A stretch of 64,000 nt of DNA from a bacterium 1XD8-76 (GTDB lineage Bacteria; Bacillota; Clostridia; Lachnospirales; Lachnospiraceae). Within the stretch, counting starts at the first letter, position 1; each line of letters opens with the position of its first letter. Under the pieces are notes generated by a model. That model had not been told where the DNA came from. It did not search any database and was given only the letters and a program-made list of their open reading frames with translations. Positions 52,452 to 60,334 of this stretch are shown here, one piece after another. The stretch spans positions 1 to 64,000 of the forward strand of contig RAZE01000013.1 in assembly GCA_003611955.1 (NCBI GenBank), given 5' to 3'. Both the position numbers and the translations under genes were made by a program.

Positions 52452-52537
52452 TCTTACTATTCTATGTCTTTTATCTACATTGAGGGGAAAAACTTGTTTT
52501 TCCCCGCTCAATGTAGATAAAAATGGGTTGAGTAAGA
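52452..52537. repeat. Large hairpin, possible single-strand origin
   Basis: TTTTATCTACATTGAG and its complement (52469-52522), with GGGAAAAA/TTTTTCCC continuing the stem to a 4-base CTTG loop, make a stem of over 20 bp. An outer TCTTACT/AGTAAGA pair (52452-52458, 52531-52537) extends it. It directly precedes the AATACGTATT array. In a rolling-circle replicon such a structure could be a single-strand origin or a recombination site. Confidence 0.65.
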
Positions 52538-52561
52538 ATTGAGAAGGTGATCTATTTCTTG

Positions 52562-52735
52562 ATTAATACGTATTAATTTTGCTAATACGTATTAAATTGC
52601 TAATACGTCTTTAATACGTATTAATTTGCTAATACGTATTAATTTTGCTAATACGTATTAATTTTGGGGAAATCCTAAAAAATAATACGTATTAATTTGC
52701 TAATACGTATTAAATTGCTAATACGTATTAATTTT
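52562..52735. repeat. Nine-copy palindromic iteron array AATACGTATT
   Basis: Nine copies centred on ACGT at 52568, 52587, 52605, 52616, 52634, 52653, 52687, 52705 and 52723. Eight are the palindrome AATACGTATTAA; the third is degenerate (TAATACGTCTTT). The usual unit is GCTAATACGTATTAATTT with 18-19 base spacing, about two helix turns per copy less a little; one gap is 34 and one 11. It lies upstream of the integrase operon. Candidate roles are a centromere, a Rep or integrase accessory array, or repressor sites. Confidence 0.85.
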
Positions 52736-52830
52736 ATATATAGCCCGCCTACGGGCGGGGGCTGAAAAAAAGATTATGAGAATAAAAACAATAAGAATAA
52801 AAATTTTGATTTGAAAGGAGAACAAAAACA

Positions 52831-53325
52831 ATGAAAAAATACTTTTTAATAATACAACCTGATAACTTTAAAAAACCTAAAAAGGTGGAAAGAATAATTA
52901 TATTTGATAAAGATAAAGCCTTAATTTTTGATTGTGAAATGACACGAATTTCTTATATGTATATAAAAAAATTAATGTCTGAAAACGCTCTATTTATTAC
53001 ATACAATGGTGAACTTTTAAAAAATATGTTATGGCAATTTTTTGGCTTTTGTGAATATAAAAACATTATTGATTTGATGGAAAACTTTGCCGTTGTATAT
53101 GGAAAATATAAAGACTGGGAAACAGAAGAAGGCTCTTTATATATCTGGCAAAAATTAGAAACTGCTTTAAATTATTATAAAGATAGGGGCTATAAAATAC
53201 CTAATTGTAAAATTAATATTTATGAACCTCTGGACGTTATAAGCGGAACAATTATATTATATGACTGTATGAAAGACTGGGAAGAAAAACAACTACAAAA
53301 AGAAATTAGAAAGGGGGTGATTTAA
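52831..53325 (+). CDS. Unknown protein coupled to the integrase, possibly exonuclease-like fold
   Basis: A 164-residue protein. RIIIFDKDKALIFDCEMTR has a D-x-E that recalls the first motif of DEDD exonucleases. ALFITYNGELLKNML and NIIDLMENFAVVYG are in the order expected of that fold, and EPLDVISGTIILYDCM resembles its last helix. Some catalytic positions do not fit, so it may be an inactive relative or unrelated. Its stop shares its last A with the integrase ATC. The start follows AAAGGAG. It is read from beneath the nine-copy array. Confidence 0.45.
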   Translation: MKKYFLIIQPDNFKKPKKVERIIIFDKDKALIFDCEMTRISYMYIKKLMSENALFITYNGELLKNMLWQFFGFCEYKNIIDLMENFAVVYGKYKDWETEEGSLYIWQKLETALNYYKDRGYKIPNCKINIYEPLDVISGTIILYDCMKDWEEKQLQKEIRKGVI

Positions 53326-54266
53326 TCCGTAATATAAATCAACAATTAAATTATGCTATAAGTAAATCTTTAAAAATTGGTGAAAGTAAACACTCTGCTA
53401 AAAAGAACGGCACTTATAGAGAAGGTAATATTTATAGCAATAATACATTACAATCTTATAAAGATACCGCTAAAAATTTAAGTAATTGGCTGAAAGAAAA
53501 ACATCCTGAAGTAAAAAATGTTGTAGATATAAAACAAGAACATATTCAAGAGTGGATCAATGACAGGGGTAAAAACTGGTCGCTTAGAACGCTTGAAAAT
53601 CATATGACTAAAATAAAATATCTTGAAGAACAATCAAAAAAAGTCTTTGGGCGTGATAATGTAAATTTCTATAATAAAGATTATGAAAAACCTAAAACAA
53701 AAGAATCAACAAGGGATAAAGCCTTTACTCCTGATGATTTAAACAGATTAAGGGAAACAATGAAAAATAGCCGCTCTTTTGCAAAAGAAGCAATAGAAAT
53801 TACAAGCCGCTGTGGATTGCGTATTGATGAAGTAGCACATTTAAAAAGAGAAGATATAAACATATCTGAAAAAACTATATATGTTGATAGAGAAGGGGCA
53901 AAAAACGGTAAAGCCCGTGTTGTTCCTGTTCGTGATAAAGATATAAATTATTTTAAAGAATTATTAGAAAAATATCCTGAAAGGGGCTATTTTACAAAAA
54001 CTGACGCTAAAAGCATAAGTAAAAGCATACGCCGCTATATGGATAAGACACAAGACAGGGAAGGCGTGTTATTGTCTAAAAAATATGAAAAAACAACCGA
54101 TCACGCTATAAGAAAATTATACGCCACGGAAAGAATGAAGGAACTTAGGGGCAATGAACCTTTAAGCAATAACAAGGAAGAAATGAAAAACTGGAATATA
54201 GTTTCTAAGGAATTAGGACACGGTGAAGGTAGAAAAAATTTATATAATACATATTGTAAGGGATAA
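53325..54266 (+). CDS. Tyrosine recombinase (integrase)
   Basis: A recombinase of up to 313 residues. The N-terminal core-binding domain covers NTLQSYKDTAKNLSNWLKE to NHMTKIKYLEEQ. The catalytic domain has the first Arg in TSRCGLRIDEVAHL, the H-x-x-R in DHAIRKLYA, the second His in SKELGHGEGR and the tyrosine in the final NLYNTYCKG. An internal ATG at 53604 would remove the core-binding domain and has no SD. The open frame goes back to ATC at 53325, seven bases after a near-perfect AAAGGGGGTGAT, with no ATG, GTG or TTG between. I take ATC as the start. It is the likely integrase of the AT-rich island. Confidence 0.82.
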   Translation: MRNINQQLNYAISKSLKIGESKHSAKKNGTYREGNIYSNNTLQSYKDTAKNLSNWLKEKHPEVKNVVDIKQEHIQEWINDRGKNWSLRTLENHMTKIKYLEEQSKKVFGRDNVNFYNKDYEKPKTKESTRDKAFTPDDLNRLRETMKNSRSFAKEAIEITSRCGLRIDEVAHLKREDINISEKTIYVDREGAKNGKARVVPVRDKDINYFKELLEKYPERGYFTKTDAKSISKSIRRYMDKTQDREGVLLSKKYEKTTDHAIRKLYATERMKELRGNEPLSNNKEEMKNWNIVSKELGHGEGRKNLYNTYCKG

Positions 54267-54330
54267 TATAAACCAACTGGAAGATGAAGCAAGCCCTGTC
54301 TTTGGGCTTGGTTCATCTGTAAGGCGGTAG

Positions 54331-54354
54331 CAAGCCGAAAGGCTTGTTTTTTTT
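54331..54354 (+). terminator. Terminator of the integrase operon
   Basis: CAAGCC-GAAA-GGCTTG followed by eight T. A second weaker hairpin, AAGCCC/GGGCTT, lies just before it at about 54292-54309. Confidence 0.9.
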
Positions 54355-54523
54355 GACTTTTTTATAATTGCTTATTATTTTATACATATGGCGTATGTAA
54401 TCTATACATAACTTATGGTGTATAGAATATGTATAAAACGCCTTAAATGCGCTGTAATTGATTTTAAAATCCTTTAATGACTGTTTACCCTCTGGAAGTA
54501 TTTAAAAATGATTCTGGGGCATT

Positions 54524-54751
54524 TTACGGCTTTTGTGGCGGCTCTGGTGGCGTGTCTGGTAAGAAAATAACAACACTCTCGGCTTGGCACTGTAAAATTT
54601 GGCATAACTTTTCTAATGTGTGCATTGTAATGCTCTTATTGCGTTTTAAGTTGGTTATGGTGTAAGGGCTGAAATTGTGCTTGTATATAAGCGTATATGT
54701 TGTTATCCCTTGCTTTTTCATTGTTTTCCACAATGGCTCATAAGAAATCAC
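54524..54751 (-). CDS. XRE-type HTH regulator
   Basis: A 75-residue protein. MISYEPLWKTMKKQGITTYTL, then an HTH with FSPYTITNLKRNKSITMHTLEKLCQIL, matches small XRE regulators found next to mobile elements. GTG start after AGGGGGCGATC. Its base composition is closer to the following region than to the AT-rich island. It is convergent with the integrase. Confidence 0.78.
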   Translation of the reverse strand: MISYEPLWKTMKKQGITTYTLIYKHNFSPYTITNLKRNKSITMHTLEKLCQILQCQAESVVIFLPDTPPEPPQKP

Positions 54752-54817
54752 AAGATCGCCCCCTTCCTACTGGTTTTTTGAATATTTTTATTATCTTATA
54801 GCAAAGTTTTAAAATTA

Positions 54818-54916
54818 AATGCGAAAAGAGTTGAATAAACTCTATCGCATTTATTTTTTTATCCATGAAAAACATAGATAAAATGCGGTGGAGCCGAAAA
54901 CTCTACCGCATTTTTT
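54818..54916 (+). terminator. Two tandem terminator hairpins
   Basis: AAATGCGA/TCGCATTT (54818-54852) and AAATGCGGT/ACCGCATTT (54881-54913), each with AAGAG/CTCT or GGAG/CTCT inner pairs and followed by T-runs. They are diverged copies of one another and insulate the two blocks. Confidence 0.7.
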
Positions 54917-54951
54917 ATTTTACCCAAAAGACGAAAAAGGAGGCGTTGGGC

Positions 54952-55149
54952 GTGAGAAAACCGTACAAAAAATTAACCTATGCAGACCGGCAGACAATAG
55001 AACGCATGAGCGGGCAGGGGATAGCGGCAAAAGCGATAGCATTAGAAACCGGCGTACACATTGCAACCATTTACAGAGAGATGCAGCGGGGAGCCGATGA
55101 AGAAGGACACTACAAAGCAGAATTAGCACAGCAGGCTTTATTCAGTTAG
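54952..55149 (+). CDS. IS30-type HTH domain protein
   Basis: A 65-residue protein. KLTYADRQTIERMSGQGIAAKAI, then TGVHIATIYREMQRG, is the winged or tri-helical HTH seen at the start of IS30 transposases, here as a free small protein. GTG start after AAAGGAGGCG. It probably regulates the region 4 genes. Its stop adjoins the next gene. Confidence 0.7.
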   Translation: MRKPYKKLTYADRQTIERMSGQGIAAKAIALETGVHIATIYREMQRGADEEGHYKAELAQQALFS

Positions 55150-55161
55150 GTGGGGGGCAAA

Positions 55162-55545
55162 ATGAAAGTTGTTAATTTCGATGAAGTGAAAGCGGGCGAT
55201 TTAGTACAAGTGCCACGTACTCAATTTGCGCCGCAGCGGTACGGCTGGAATGGTTGGCTATTCAGCGAGGCAATAGTTATAAGAAAAGGGATCGGGAGAA
55301 AAAGCAATAAGCCAGTAATAACGGTTGAAATGCGTACACCGAAAAGCACGAACGATTACGGAACGACAGAAAGAACATTTCGCGCTAATTGTGTGTTTCT
55401 AACAAATGGAGTAGAGATCGCAAGAAAGTTTTTAAAAGAGGACGGAATAGAAAGCAAGGAAGAATTTGAAAAAGCTATAAAGAACGAAGAAATAACGGGG
55501 GCTGATTGGATCAAATTTTTGGTAGATAAGGGTTTCTTGTTTTGA
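55162..55545 (+). CDS. Hypothetical protein, 127 residues
   Basis: MKVVNFDEVKAGDLVQVPRT, then YGWNGWLFSEAIVIRKGIG and VEMRTPKSTNDYGTTERTFR. This reads as a small beta-barrel-like domain followed by an acidic C-terminal helix. No family recognised. The ATG at 55162 follows GGTGGGGGG. Confidence 0.55.
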   Translation: MKVVNFDEVKAGDLVQVPRTQFAPQRYGWNGWLFSEAIVIRKGIGRKSNKPVITVEMRTPKSTNDYGTTERTFRANCVFLTNGVEIARKFLKEDGIESKEEFEKAIKNEEITGADWIKFLVDKGFLF

Positions 55546-55737
55546 GTGTGGGCGGCACCGGAAAAACCGCACGCGCCCTATTCGTGGGAAAACCGCAAAG
55601 CGGCGGGGCAGGTTCGGCACCTGCAGGGCGTATTTGTAGCGAGGTTGGCAACCTTGCGGCAGATGCAGCAGGCAAATAGCTGTTATCTGTATACTGTGAA
55701 AAAATTGCAGCGGTCACGCCTGCTAGAAAGCGTGTAG
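55546..55737 (+). CDS. Possible small protein, 63 residues
   Basis: A GTG directly after the previous stop opens a frame MWAAPEKPHAPYSWENRKAA that ends RSRLLESV. The composition (Arg/Gln-rich) is unusual and there is no SD, so it may be only an open frame or need read-through of the TGA. Low support. Confidence 0.25.
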   Translation: MWAAPEKPHAPYSWENRKAAGQVRHLQGVFVARLATLRQMQQANSCYLYTVKKLQRSRLLESV

Positions 55738-56086
55738 ACGGTCAACAAGTTTTCAGTTGCTTTTTAATGTGAAAAGCAGCCCACACAGTAAATTATAAGC
55801 CGATGCGGGATTATATGAAGAAAGAGAGGGATCCGCCCTAAAAAGGGCAGCAGGAGCGTTACATAGAACCTAAAAAAGAATAGAAAAATAGCCGTTGCGT
55901 TGGCAGCGCAGCGGCTAAAGAATTGGTGCAAATGCAATAACTCAATCTAAGAAAATTATACCACTTATTGCGTTTGTCGTCAAGCCAAAACACCGGCAAA
56001 CAAGCCGGTTTCGGGCTTGTTCAAGCTATTAACTTTAGGATCATATATGGCAAAAAGAATATGACGCAGAAGAAGGTGTAATTAAG
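55738..56086. other. Leader of the second Rep gene
   Basis: About 350 bases without a protein gene. It contains a probable leftward small RNA (55883-55948), an ACCGGCAAACAAGCCGGT hairpin at about 55992-56009, and the SD AGAAGAAGGTG of the Rep gene. This is the usual place for a plasmid copy-control region. Confidence 0.5.
55883..55948 (-). ncRNA. Probable counter-transcribed small RNA
   Basis: On the minus strand TTGACG (55978-55983), 17 bases, TATAAT (55955-55960) is a near-consensus promoter. About 65 bases after it, a hairpin TAGCCGCTGCG/CGCAACGGCTA (55889-55917) is followed by TTTTT. The transcript would be roughly 65 bases, complementary to the leader of the Rep gene that begins at 56087. 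This fits an antisense RNA controlling Rep synthesis. Confidence 0.6.
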
Positions 56087-56824
56087 ATGGGATATTTTAA
56101 AACATCAGTAGAGGCAGGGGCAACGATTGAGGTAACAAAAAGTTATACAAAGCGGGTAGGGGTAAAGGCAAGAGGAGGGAAGGAGAAACCGACAGCAGAG
56201 GAAATAGAAAAGGTTAATCAGATGAACGCAGAGAGAACCCTCCGACTAAAGATAAATAATAATTTCGGTGTAGACGATCCGTTTATCACTCTGACATACC
56301 GGAAGGACGAAAGACCGGAACCGGAAAAGGCAAAGAAAGATATTAAAAAGCTGATAGACAGATTACGGAAAGAGTTTAAGAAGGTAGGGGTGGATCTGAA
56401 ATGGGTATGCGTAACAGAGTACCTAAACAAAGCAATACATCATCATTTATTGATTAACCATATCGAAGGGCAAGATGTTTGCAAATGGGTACGCAGGTTG
56501 TGGAAATATGGCAGACCGGACTTTAAGTATTTGGACGATACCGGACAATATAAAGACCTTGCGGCGTATCTGATAAAAGAAACATCAAAGACATACAAGG
56601 CAAAGGACGGAGCGAAGAAACAAAGATACAGTTGCAGCCGTAATTTGGTAATGCCAACACCGAAAACCGAGATTATCAAAAAGGCGAAAAAGTGGTTGCC
56701 GGATCCAAAACCGATAAAAGGCTACTACATAGACAAAGACACAGTATATAACGGCGTAGATCCCTTTACTGGCAGGGCATACCAAAAGTATACAATGGTT
56801 CGTATTTCCGGTAGTGGCGGTTAG
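56087..56824 (+). CDS. HUH Rep protein, ORF2/G2P type
   Basis: A 245-residue rolling-circle initiator. DPFITLTYRKDERPEPEKAK, then VCVTEYLNKAIHHHLLINH carries the HUH motif (H-x-H within HHHLL), and YKDLAAYLIKETSK has the tyrosine. This order is that of the replication-associated proteins of small phages and plasmids (ORF2/G2P group). There is no helicase domain, unlike the island's Rep. A small antisense RNA lies upstream. Confidence 0.8.
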   Translation: MGYFKTSVEAGATIEVTKSYTKRVGVKARGGKEKPTAEEIEKVNQMNAERTLRLKINNNFGVDDPFITLTYRKDERPEPEKAKKDIKKLIDRLRKEFKKVGVDLKWVCVTEYLNKAIHHHLLINHIEGQDVCKWVRRLWKYGRPDFKYLDDTGQYKDLAAYLIKETSKTYKAKDGAKKQRYSCSRNLVMPTPKTEIIKKAKKWLPDPKPIKGYYIDKDTVYNGVDPFTGRAYQKYTMVRISGSGG

Positions 56825-56904
56825 CTTGTGGATATGTGGATAACTCATAAAGAAAATGCCGCGCCGTCAAGTAATTACTGGACAAAAAGGCAGATTGGAG
56901 GAAG

Positions 56905-57339
56905 GTGGATAAGTTGGAGGTGGGAATATACGTTAAATGTCATTTCAGAGGAAACCCAAGAGGCGCGGGAGAGGCGGCAGCGGTCATAGAGTACATAGAC
57001 GGCACCGGAAAAAGTCACACAAGAAAACAGCAGATCCGGATCGAGCATGACACGAAAAACGCCCTAAATCTGAAAATCTGTATAGCGGCAATGCGGATAT
57101 TATTAAAGCCTTGCCACATTACAATTTACACAGCTTGCGACTACATGGGGAACGCCTGCCGGTTGGGGTGGGTGGAGAAGTGGCAGCAGGACGGTTGGAA
57201 GAAAGCAAACGGAAAGCCGCCCGCCAACGTGGAGGACTGGAAACAATTCTTTATGCTGACACAGATCCACACCGTAACATTTGCAGAGTATGACAGCCGA
57301 CACGATGAAGAATTAGAAAAAGATTTAAGGGGGCAATAG
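56905..57339 (+). CDS. RNase H-like protein
   Basis: A 144-residue protein with the RNase HI layout: VKCHFRGNPRGAGEAAAVIEY as the first strands, NALNLKICIAAMRILL as the helix, TIYTACDYMGN as the strand-helix with the usual Asp, and KWQQDGWKKANGKPP, ANVEDWKQF and HTVTFAEYDSRHDEEL in order. Some catalytic acids are not obvious (FRG where DG is usual), so activity is uncertain. GTG start after GGAGG. Such proteins occur in clostridial mobile elements. Confidence 0.6.
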   Translation: MDKLEVGIYVKCHFRGNPRGAGEAAAVIEYIDGTGKSHTRKQQIRIEHDTKNALNLKICIAAMRILLKPCHITIYTACDYMGNACRLGWVEKWQQDGWKKANGKPPANVEDWKQFFMLTQIHTVTFAEYDSRHDEELEKDLRGQ

Positions 57340-57343
57340 CGGC

Positions 57344-58078
57344 ATGGTTTACATGGGATCGAAAGCCAAAATAACAGATTACATAGTGCCGGTTATACAA
57401 AGTCATATAGCCGTAAGCGGCAGCAGAACATATATAGAACCGTTTTGCGGCGGCTGCAATGTGATAGACAAGATAAAGGCAAATAACCGGATTGCGGCAG
57501 ATAAAAACGAATATTTGATCGCACTCTTTAAACACCTGCAAAGCGGCGGTAAGCTGCCCGATGCAGTACCGAAGGAAGAATACGACAGAGTAAGAGCAGA
57601 CAAAGAAAGTTTTCCGGCGTGGTATGTTGGGGCGGTCGGTTTCCTTGCATCATTTAACGGCAGGTTTTTTGATGGAGGCTATGCGGGCATCGGGTACGAC
57701 AGAGGCAGAAAAAGGGATTATTTCAGAGAAAACAGCAGCAACATTTTAAAACAGATGCAGCGCGGCGGCATCGCGGGTATAGATTTCATGGTAAAGGATT
57801 ATCGGGAGTTTTGCCCGAAAGGTTGTGTTGTATATTGCGATCCGCCGTATGACGAAACGAAAGAGTACGGCATTGCAAAAGCATTTAACCGGTTGGAGTT
57901 TTGGCAGATTATGAGGGATTGGAGCCGATGCAATACGGTTTTAATTTCAGAGCAAAAGGCACCGGAGGATTTTATAACCGTTTGGGAAAAAGAAATAGAT
58001 CGCACGATGAAAGCAAAAGAACATTTCAGAGTGACAGAAAAATTATTTGTATGGGGGGGTAGCGGTAAAAATGATTAA
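57344..58078 (+). CDS. DNA adenine methyltransferase (D12 class, Dam)
   Basis: A 244-residue N6-adenine methyltransferase. The SAM-binding motif is TYIEPFCGGCNVID and the catalytic motif is CVVYCDPPYDETKEYG. No restriction enzyme is near, so it probably protects the element from host restriction. A G7 run (58053-58059) lies in its last codons, just before the start of the next methyltransferase. Confidence 0.88.
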   Translation: MVYMGSKAKITDYIVPVIQSHIAVSGSRTYIEPFCGGCNVIDKIKANNRIAADKNEYLIALFKHLQSGGKLPDAVPKEEYDRVRADKESFPAWYVGAVGFLASFNGRFFDGGYAGIGYDRGRKRDYFRENSSNILKQMQRGGIAGIDFMVKDYREFCPKGCVVYCDPPYDETKEYGIAKAFNRLEFWQIMRDWSRCNTVLISEQKAPEDFITVWEKEIDRTMKAKEHFRVTEKLFVWGGSGKND

Positions 58079-59069
58079 GTGCGGCGAAATAAAGATACTT
58101 GAATTATTTGGCGGCATTGGATCGCCACGATGCGCCCTGCGAAATATCGGAATACCGGTTAAAGCCATTGATTATGTGGAGATAGACGAAAAAGCCGTAA
58201 AATCATACAATGCAATGTTTGAAAGCGAATTGCCGTATACAATACAATCCGTTGTGGGTTGGAATTTAAAGCCGGATATTCTGATACATGGATCGCCCTG
58301 CCAAGATTTCAGCATTGCGGGGCATCAAGGAAAAGCAACGGCAGCAGGTGACAGAATAAACCGAGGAAAAGGCGCAGATAAGGGATCCGGAACGCGGTCA
58401 AGTCTTATGTGGGAAACCATAAACATAATTAAGCAGATGGGGGAATGGAAACCGCGTTTTATCATTTGGGAAAATGTAAAGAATGTTACATCAAAACACA
58501 TGATCCATAATTTTAACCGGTATCTATCAGAAATGCAGAGATTGGGGTACATAAACAGTTTTCAAACATTAGATGCGCGGGAGTTTGGATTGCCGCAGGC
58601 GCGGGAAAGAGTTTTTACAATATCTGTTTTGGGCGGGGATCCGTTTAATTTCGATGATCTGATAAAAACGCCGATGCGGAATATTGCGGAATTTTTAGAA
58701 AACGATGTGCCGGAAGTATACACCGTAACACAACCAAGCGTATATAACGCAATAGGGCAAAAAGGAATACGAAGGGCAACAGTCATAAAAGATTACGCAT
58801 ATACCATAACGGCGCGGCAGGATAGGACACCGGCGCAGGTTATAGATTTAGGCGGCGGAAAATATCGCTATTTGACAGAGCGTGAATGTTGGAGGCTGCA
58901 AGGTTATAGCGATGCAGATTTTGAGGCGGCAGCAGCAGTACAAGAGAAAAATGGACGGTACGCAATGGCACTTTATAAGCAGGCGGGTAACAGCATACCG
59001 GTAACGATATTTGAAAGCATATTCAGAAAAATTATTTTAGGACAGACGAACGAAAGCGGGGGCGATTAA
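58071..59069 (+). CDS. DNA cytosine-5 methyltransferase
   Basis: A 332-residue C5 methyltransferase. Motif I is ILELFGGIGSPRCAL, motif IV is HGSPCQDFSIAG with the catalytic Cys, motif VI is IIWENVKNV, and motif VIII is QARERVFTI. The C-terminal RECWRLQGYSDADF and ALYKQAGNSIPV motifs are also seen. The start overlaps the Dam gene by 8 bases. No restriction partner is present, so it is probably protective. Confidence 0.92.
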   Translation: MIKCGEIKILELFGGIGSPRCALRNIGIPVKAIDYVEIDEKAVKSYNAMFESELPYTIQSVVGWNLKPDILIHGSPCQDFSIAGHQGKATAAGDRINRGKGADKGSGTRSSLMWETINIIKQMGEWKPRFIIWENVKNVTSKHMIHNFNRYLSEMQRLGYINSFQTLDAREFGLPQARERVFTISVLGGDPFNFDDLIKTPMRNIAEFLENDVPEVYTVTQPSVYNAIGQKGIRRATVIKDYAYTITARQDRTPAQVIDLGGGKYRYLTERECWRLQGYSDADFEAAAAVQEKNGRYAMALYKQAGNSIPVTIFESIFRKIILGQTNESGGD

Positions 59070-59399
59070 ATGGTATTGAATTATAACAAAATGCCGGAAC
59101 CGGCAGTAAGATTGACAGATGAAAAGTTGATAAACCAAATTTACGATACGATGACAGACTTTTTCACATTCTGCATTTTAGAGCATGAGAGTAGGCAAGT
59201 ATTTTACGAAAAGGACAACATTTATAGCGGCACATTTAAAATTCGTATCTTTTGGATCAATAAGGAAAAGGGGTTAGGGTACGGCATCGCGGAGGACTGG
59301 AAAGCCGGAAAGATACAAGTATACCGGTTTGGAACCGCCGAGAACTGGCAGACCTTTAAAAACAGTTTTGCGGCACAGATGCGCGGTGACAATTCATAG
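59070..59399 (+). CDS. Hypothetical protein between methyltransferase and radical SAM
   Basis: A 109-residue protein. YDTMTDFFTFCILEHESRQV, then TFKIRIFWINKEKGLGYGIAED, reads as an alpha-beta domain. No family recognised. It begins one base after the cytosine methyltransferase stop, so it belongs to the same operon. Confidence 0.5.
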   Translation: MVLNYNKMPEPAVRLTDEKLINQIYDTMTDFFTFCILEHESRQVFYEKDNIYSGTFKIRIFWINKEKGLGYGIAEDWKAGKIQVYRFGTAENWQTFKNSFAAQMRGDNS

Positions 59400-59410
59400 A
59401 GGGGCAAATA

Positions 59411-60334
59411 ATGAAGGTAGAACTTATAGACGTGGACGGTCACAATTTCCCAAATTTGCCACTTATGAAAATATCAGCATACCACAAAACAAAGGGCGAT
59501 AGTGTAAGATGGCACAATCCGTTGACCGCATGGACAGATCCTCCGGATCGGGTATACATGAGTAAGGTTTTTACATTCACACCGGAATACGAATACCCAA
59601 TAAATGCAGCAGAGATCATAAAAGGCGGCACCGGCTATAACTACCCAAACGGCGGCGAACCATTGCCGGAAGAAATAGAACATATTTACCCAGACTATGG
59701 ATTATACGGAATTACAAACACCGCATACGGATTTTTAACAAGAGGTTGTCCGCGAAATTGTGATTTCTGCATCGTAGGGAAGAAAGAAGGGCTATGCAGC
59801 AGGAAAGTGGCAGATTTGCGGGAGTTTTGGAAAGACCAAAAAGAAATTAAGCTATTGGATCCCAATATTTTAGCGGCGAGGGAACACAAGGAACTATTAG
59901 AACAGCTTGCATCATCGGGCGCGTGGGTAGATTTTACGCAGGGTTTAGATGCAAGGCTTTTGACAGAGGAAAACATAGAGATCATAAAGCGGATCAAGCT
60001 GAAAATGGTACATTTCGCATGGGATAACATAGCAGATGAAAAATTGATTGTACCAAAGCTGCAATTATTTAAAGAGAAAACCGGAATAGACAAGCGGAAA
60101 TGTACGGTTTATGTGCTGACAAATTTTAATAGTACACTGCAGGAAGATTTGCACCGGATTTATAAAATACGCGATTTAGGAATGGCACCGTTTGTAATGG
60201 TTTATGAGAAACAGACGGCACCAAAGGAAATAAAGGATCTGCAAAGGTGGGTAAACAACCGCATTATTTGGTATAGCACAGAAAAGTTTGAGGATTACAG
60301 TGGCGACACAAAGACAAGGAGGCAAGGAAAATAA
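59411..60334 (+). CDS. Radical SAM protein
   Basis: A 307-residue protein with the cluster motif C-x3-C-x2-C in TRGCPRNCDFCIVGKKEG (about residue 115) and the following WVDFTQGLDARLL and VHFAWDNIADE strands. The N-terminal part (LIDVDGHNFPNLPLMKISAY, PYDYG-like region) resembles the B12-binding or recognition domain of element-borne radical SAM proteins. It sits between DNA methyltransferases, so a DNA or nucleotide modification is possible. The reaction is unknown. Confidence 0.78.
   Translation: MKVELIDVDGHNFPNLPLMKISAYHKTKGDSVRWHNPLTAWTDPPDRVYMSKVFTFTPEYEYPINAAEIIKGGTGYNYPNGGEPLPEEIEHIYPDYGLYGITNTAYGFLTRGCPRNCDFCIVGKKEGLCSRKVADLREFWKDQKEIKLLDPNILAAREHKELLEQLASSGAWVDFTQGLDARLLTEENIEIIKRIKLKMVHFAWDNIADEKLIVPKLQLFKEKTGIDKRKCTVYVLTNFNSTLQEDLHRIYKIRDLGMAPFVMVYEKQTAPKEIKDLQRWVNNRIIWYSTEKFEDYSGDTKTRRQGK

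Larger units (their letters stand above)
47144..54354. mobile_element. AT-rich integrated plasmid-like island
   Basis: About 7.2 kb of distinctly AT-rich sequence with strongly A/T-biased codons, unlike both flanks. It contains a Rep with its own iteron origin, a tyrosine integrase, a second iteron array and a string of small unknown genes. Genes face each other outward only at the left end. Its left edge coincides with a truncated phage gene. The right edge is placed after the integrase terminator; no matching direct repeat was found, so the limits are approximate. Confidence 0.6.

Noticed and set aside
52562..52735. CRISPR-like array
   Set aside because: Units are short palindromes with no unique spacers, and no cas gene is present.
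47150..54361. Direct repeats marking exact island ends
   Set aside because: The only similar sequences at both ends are short, T-rich and inverted; not enough to define att sites.
54477..54665. A rightward 62-codon frame
   Set aside because: It is the shadow of the leftward XRE regulator, which has a good SD and a recognisable HTH.
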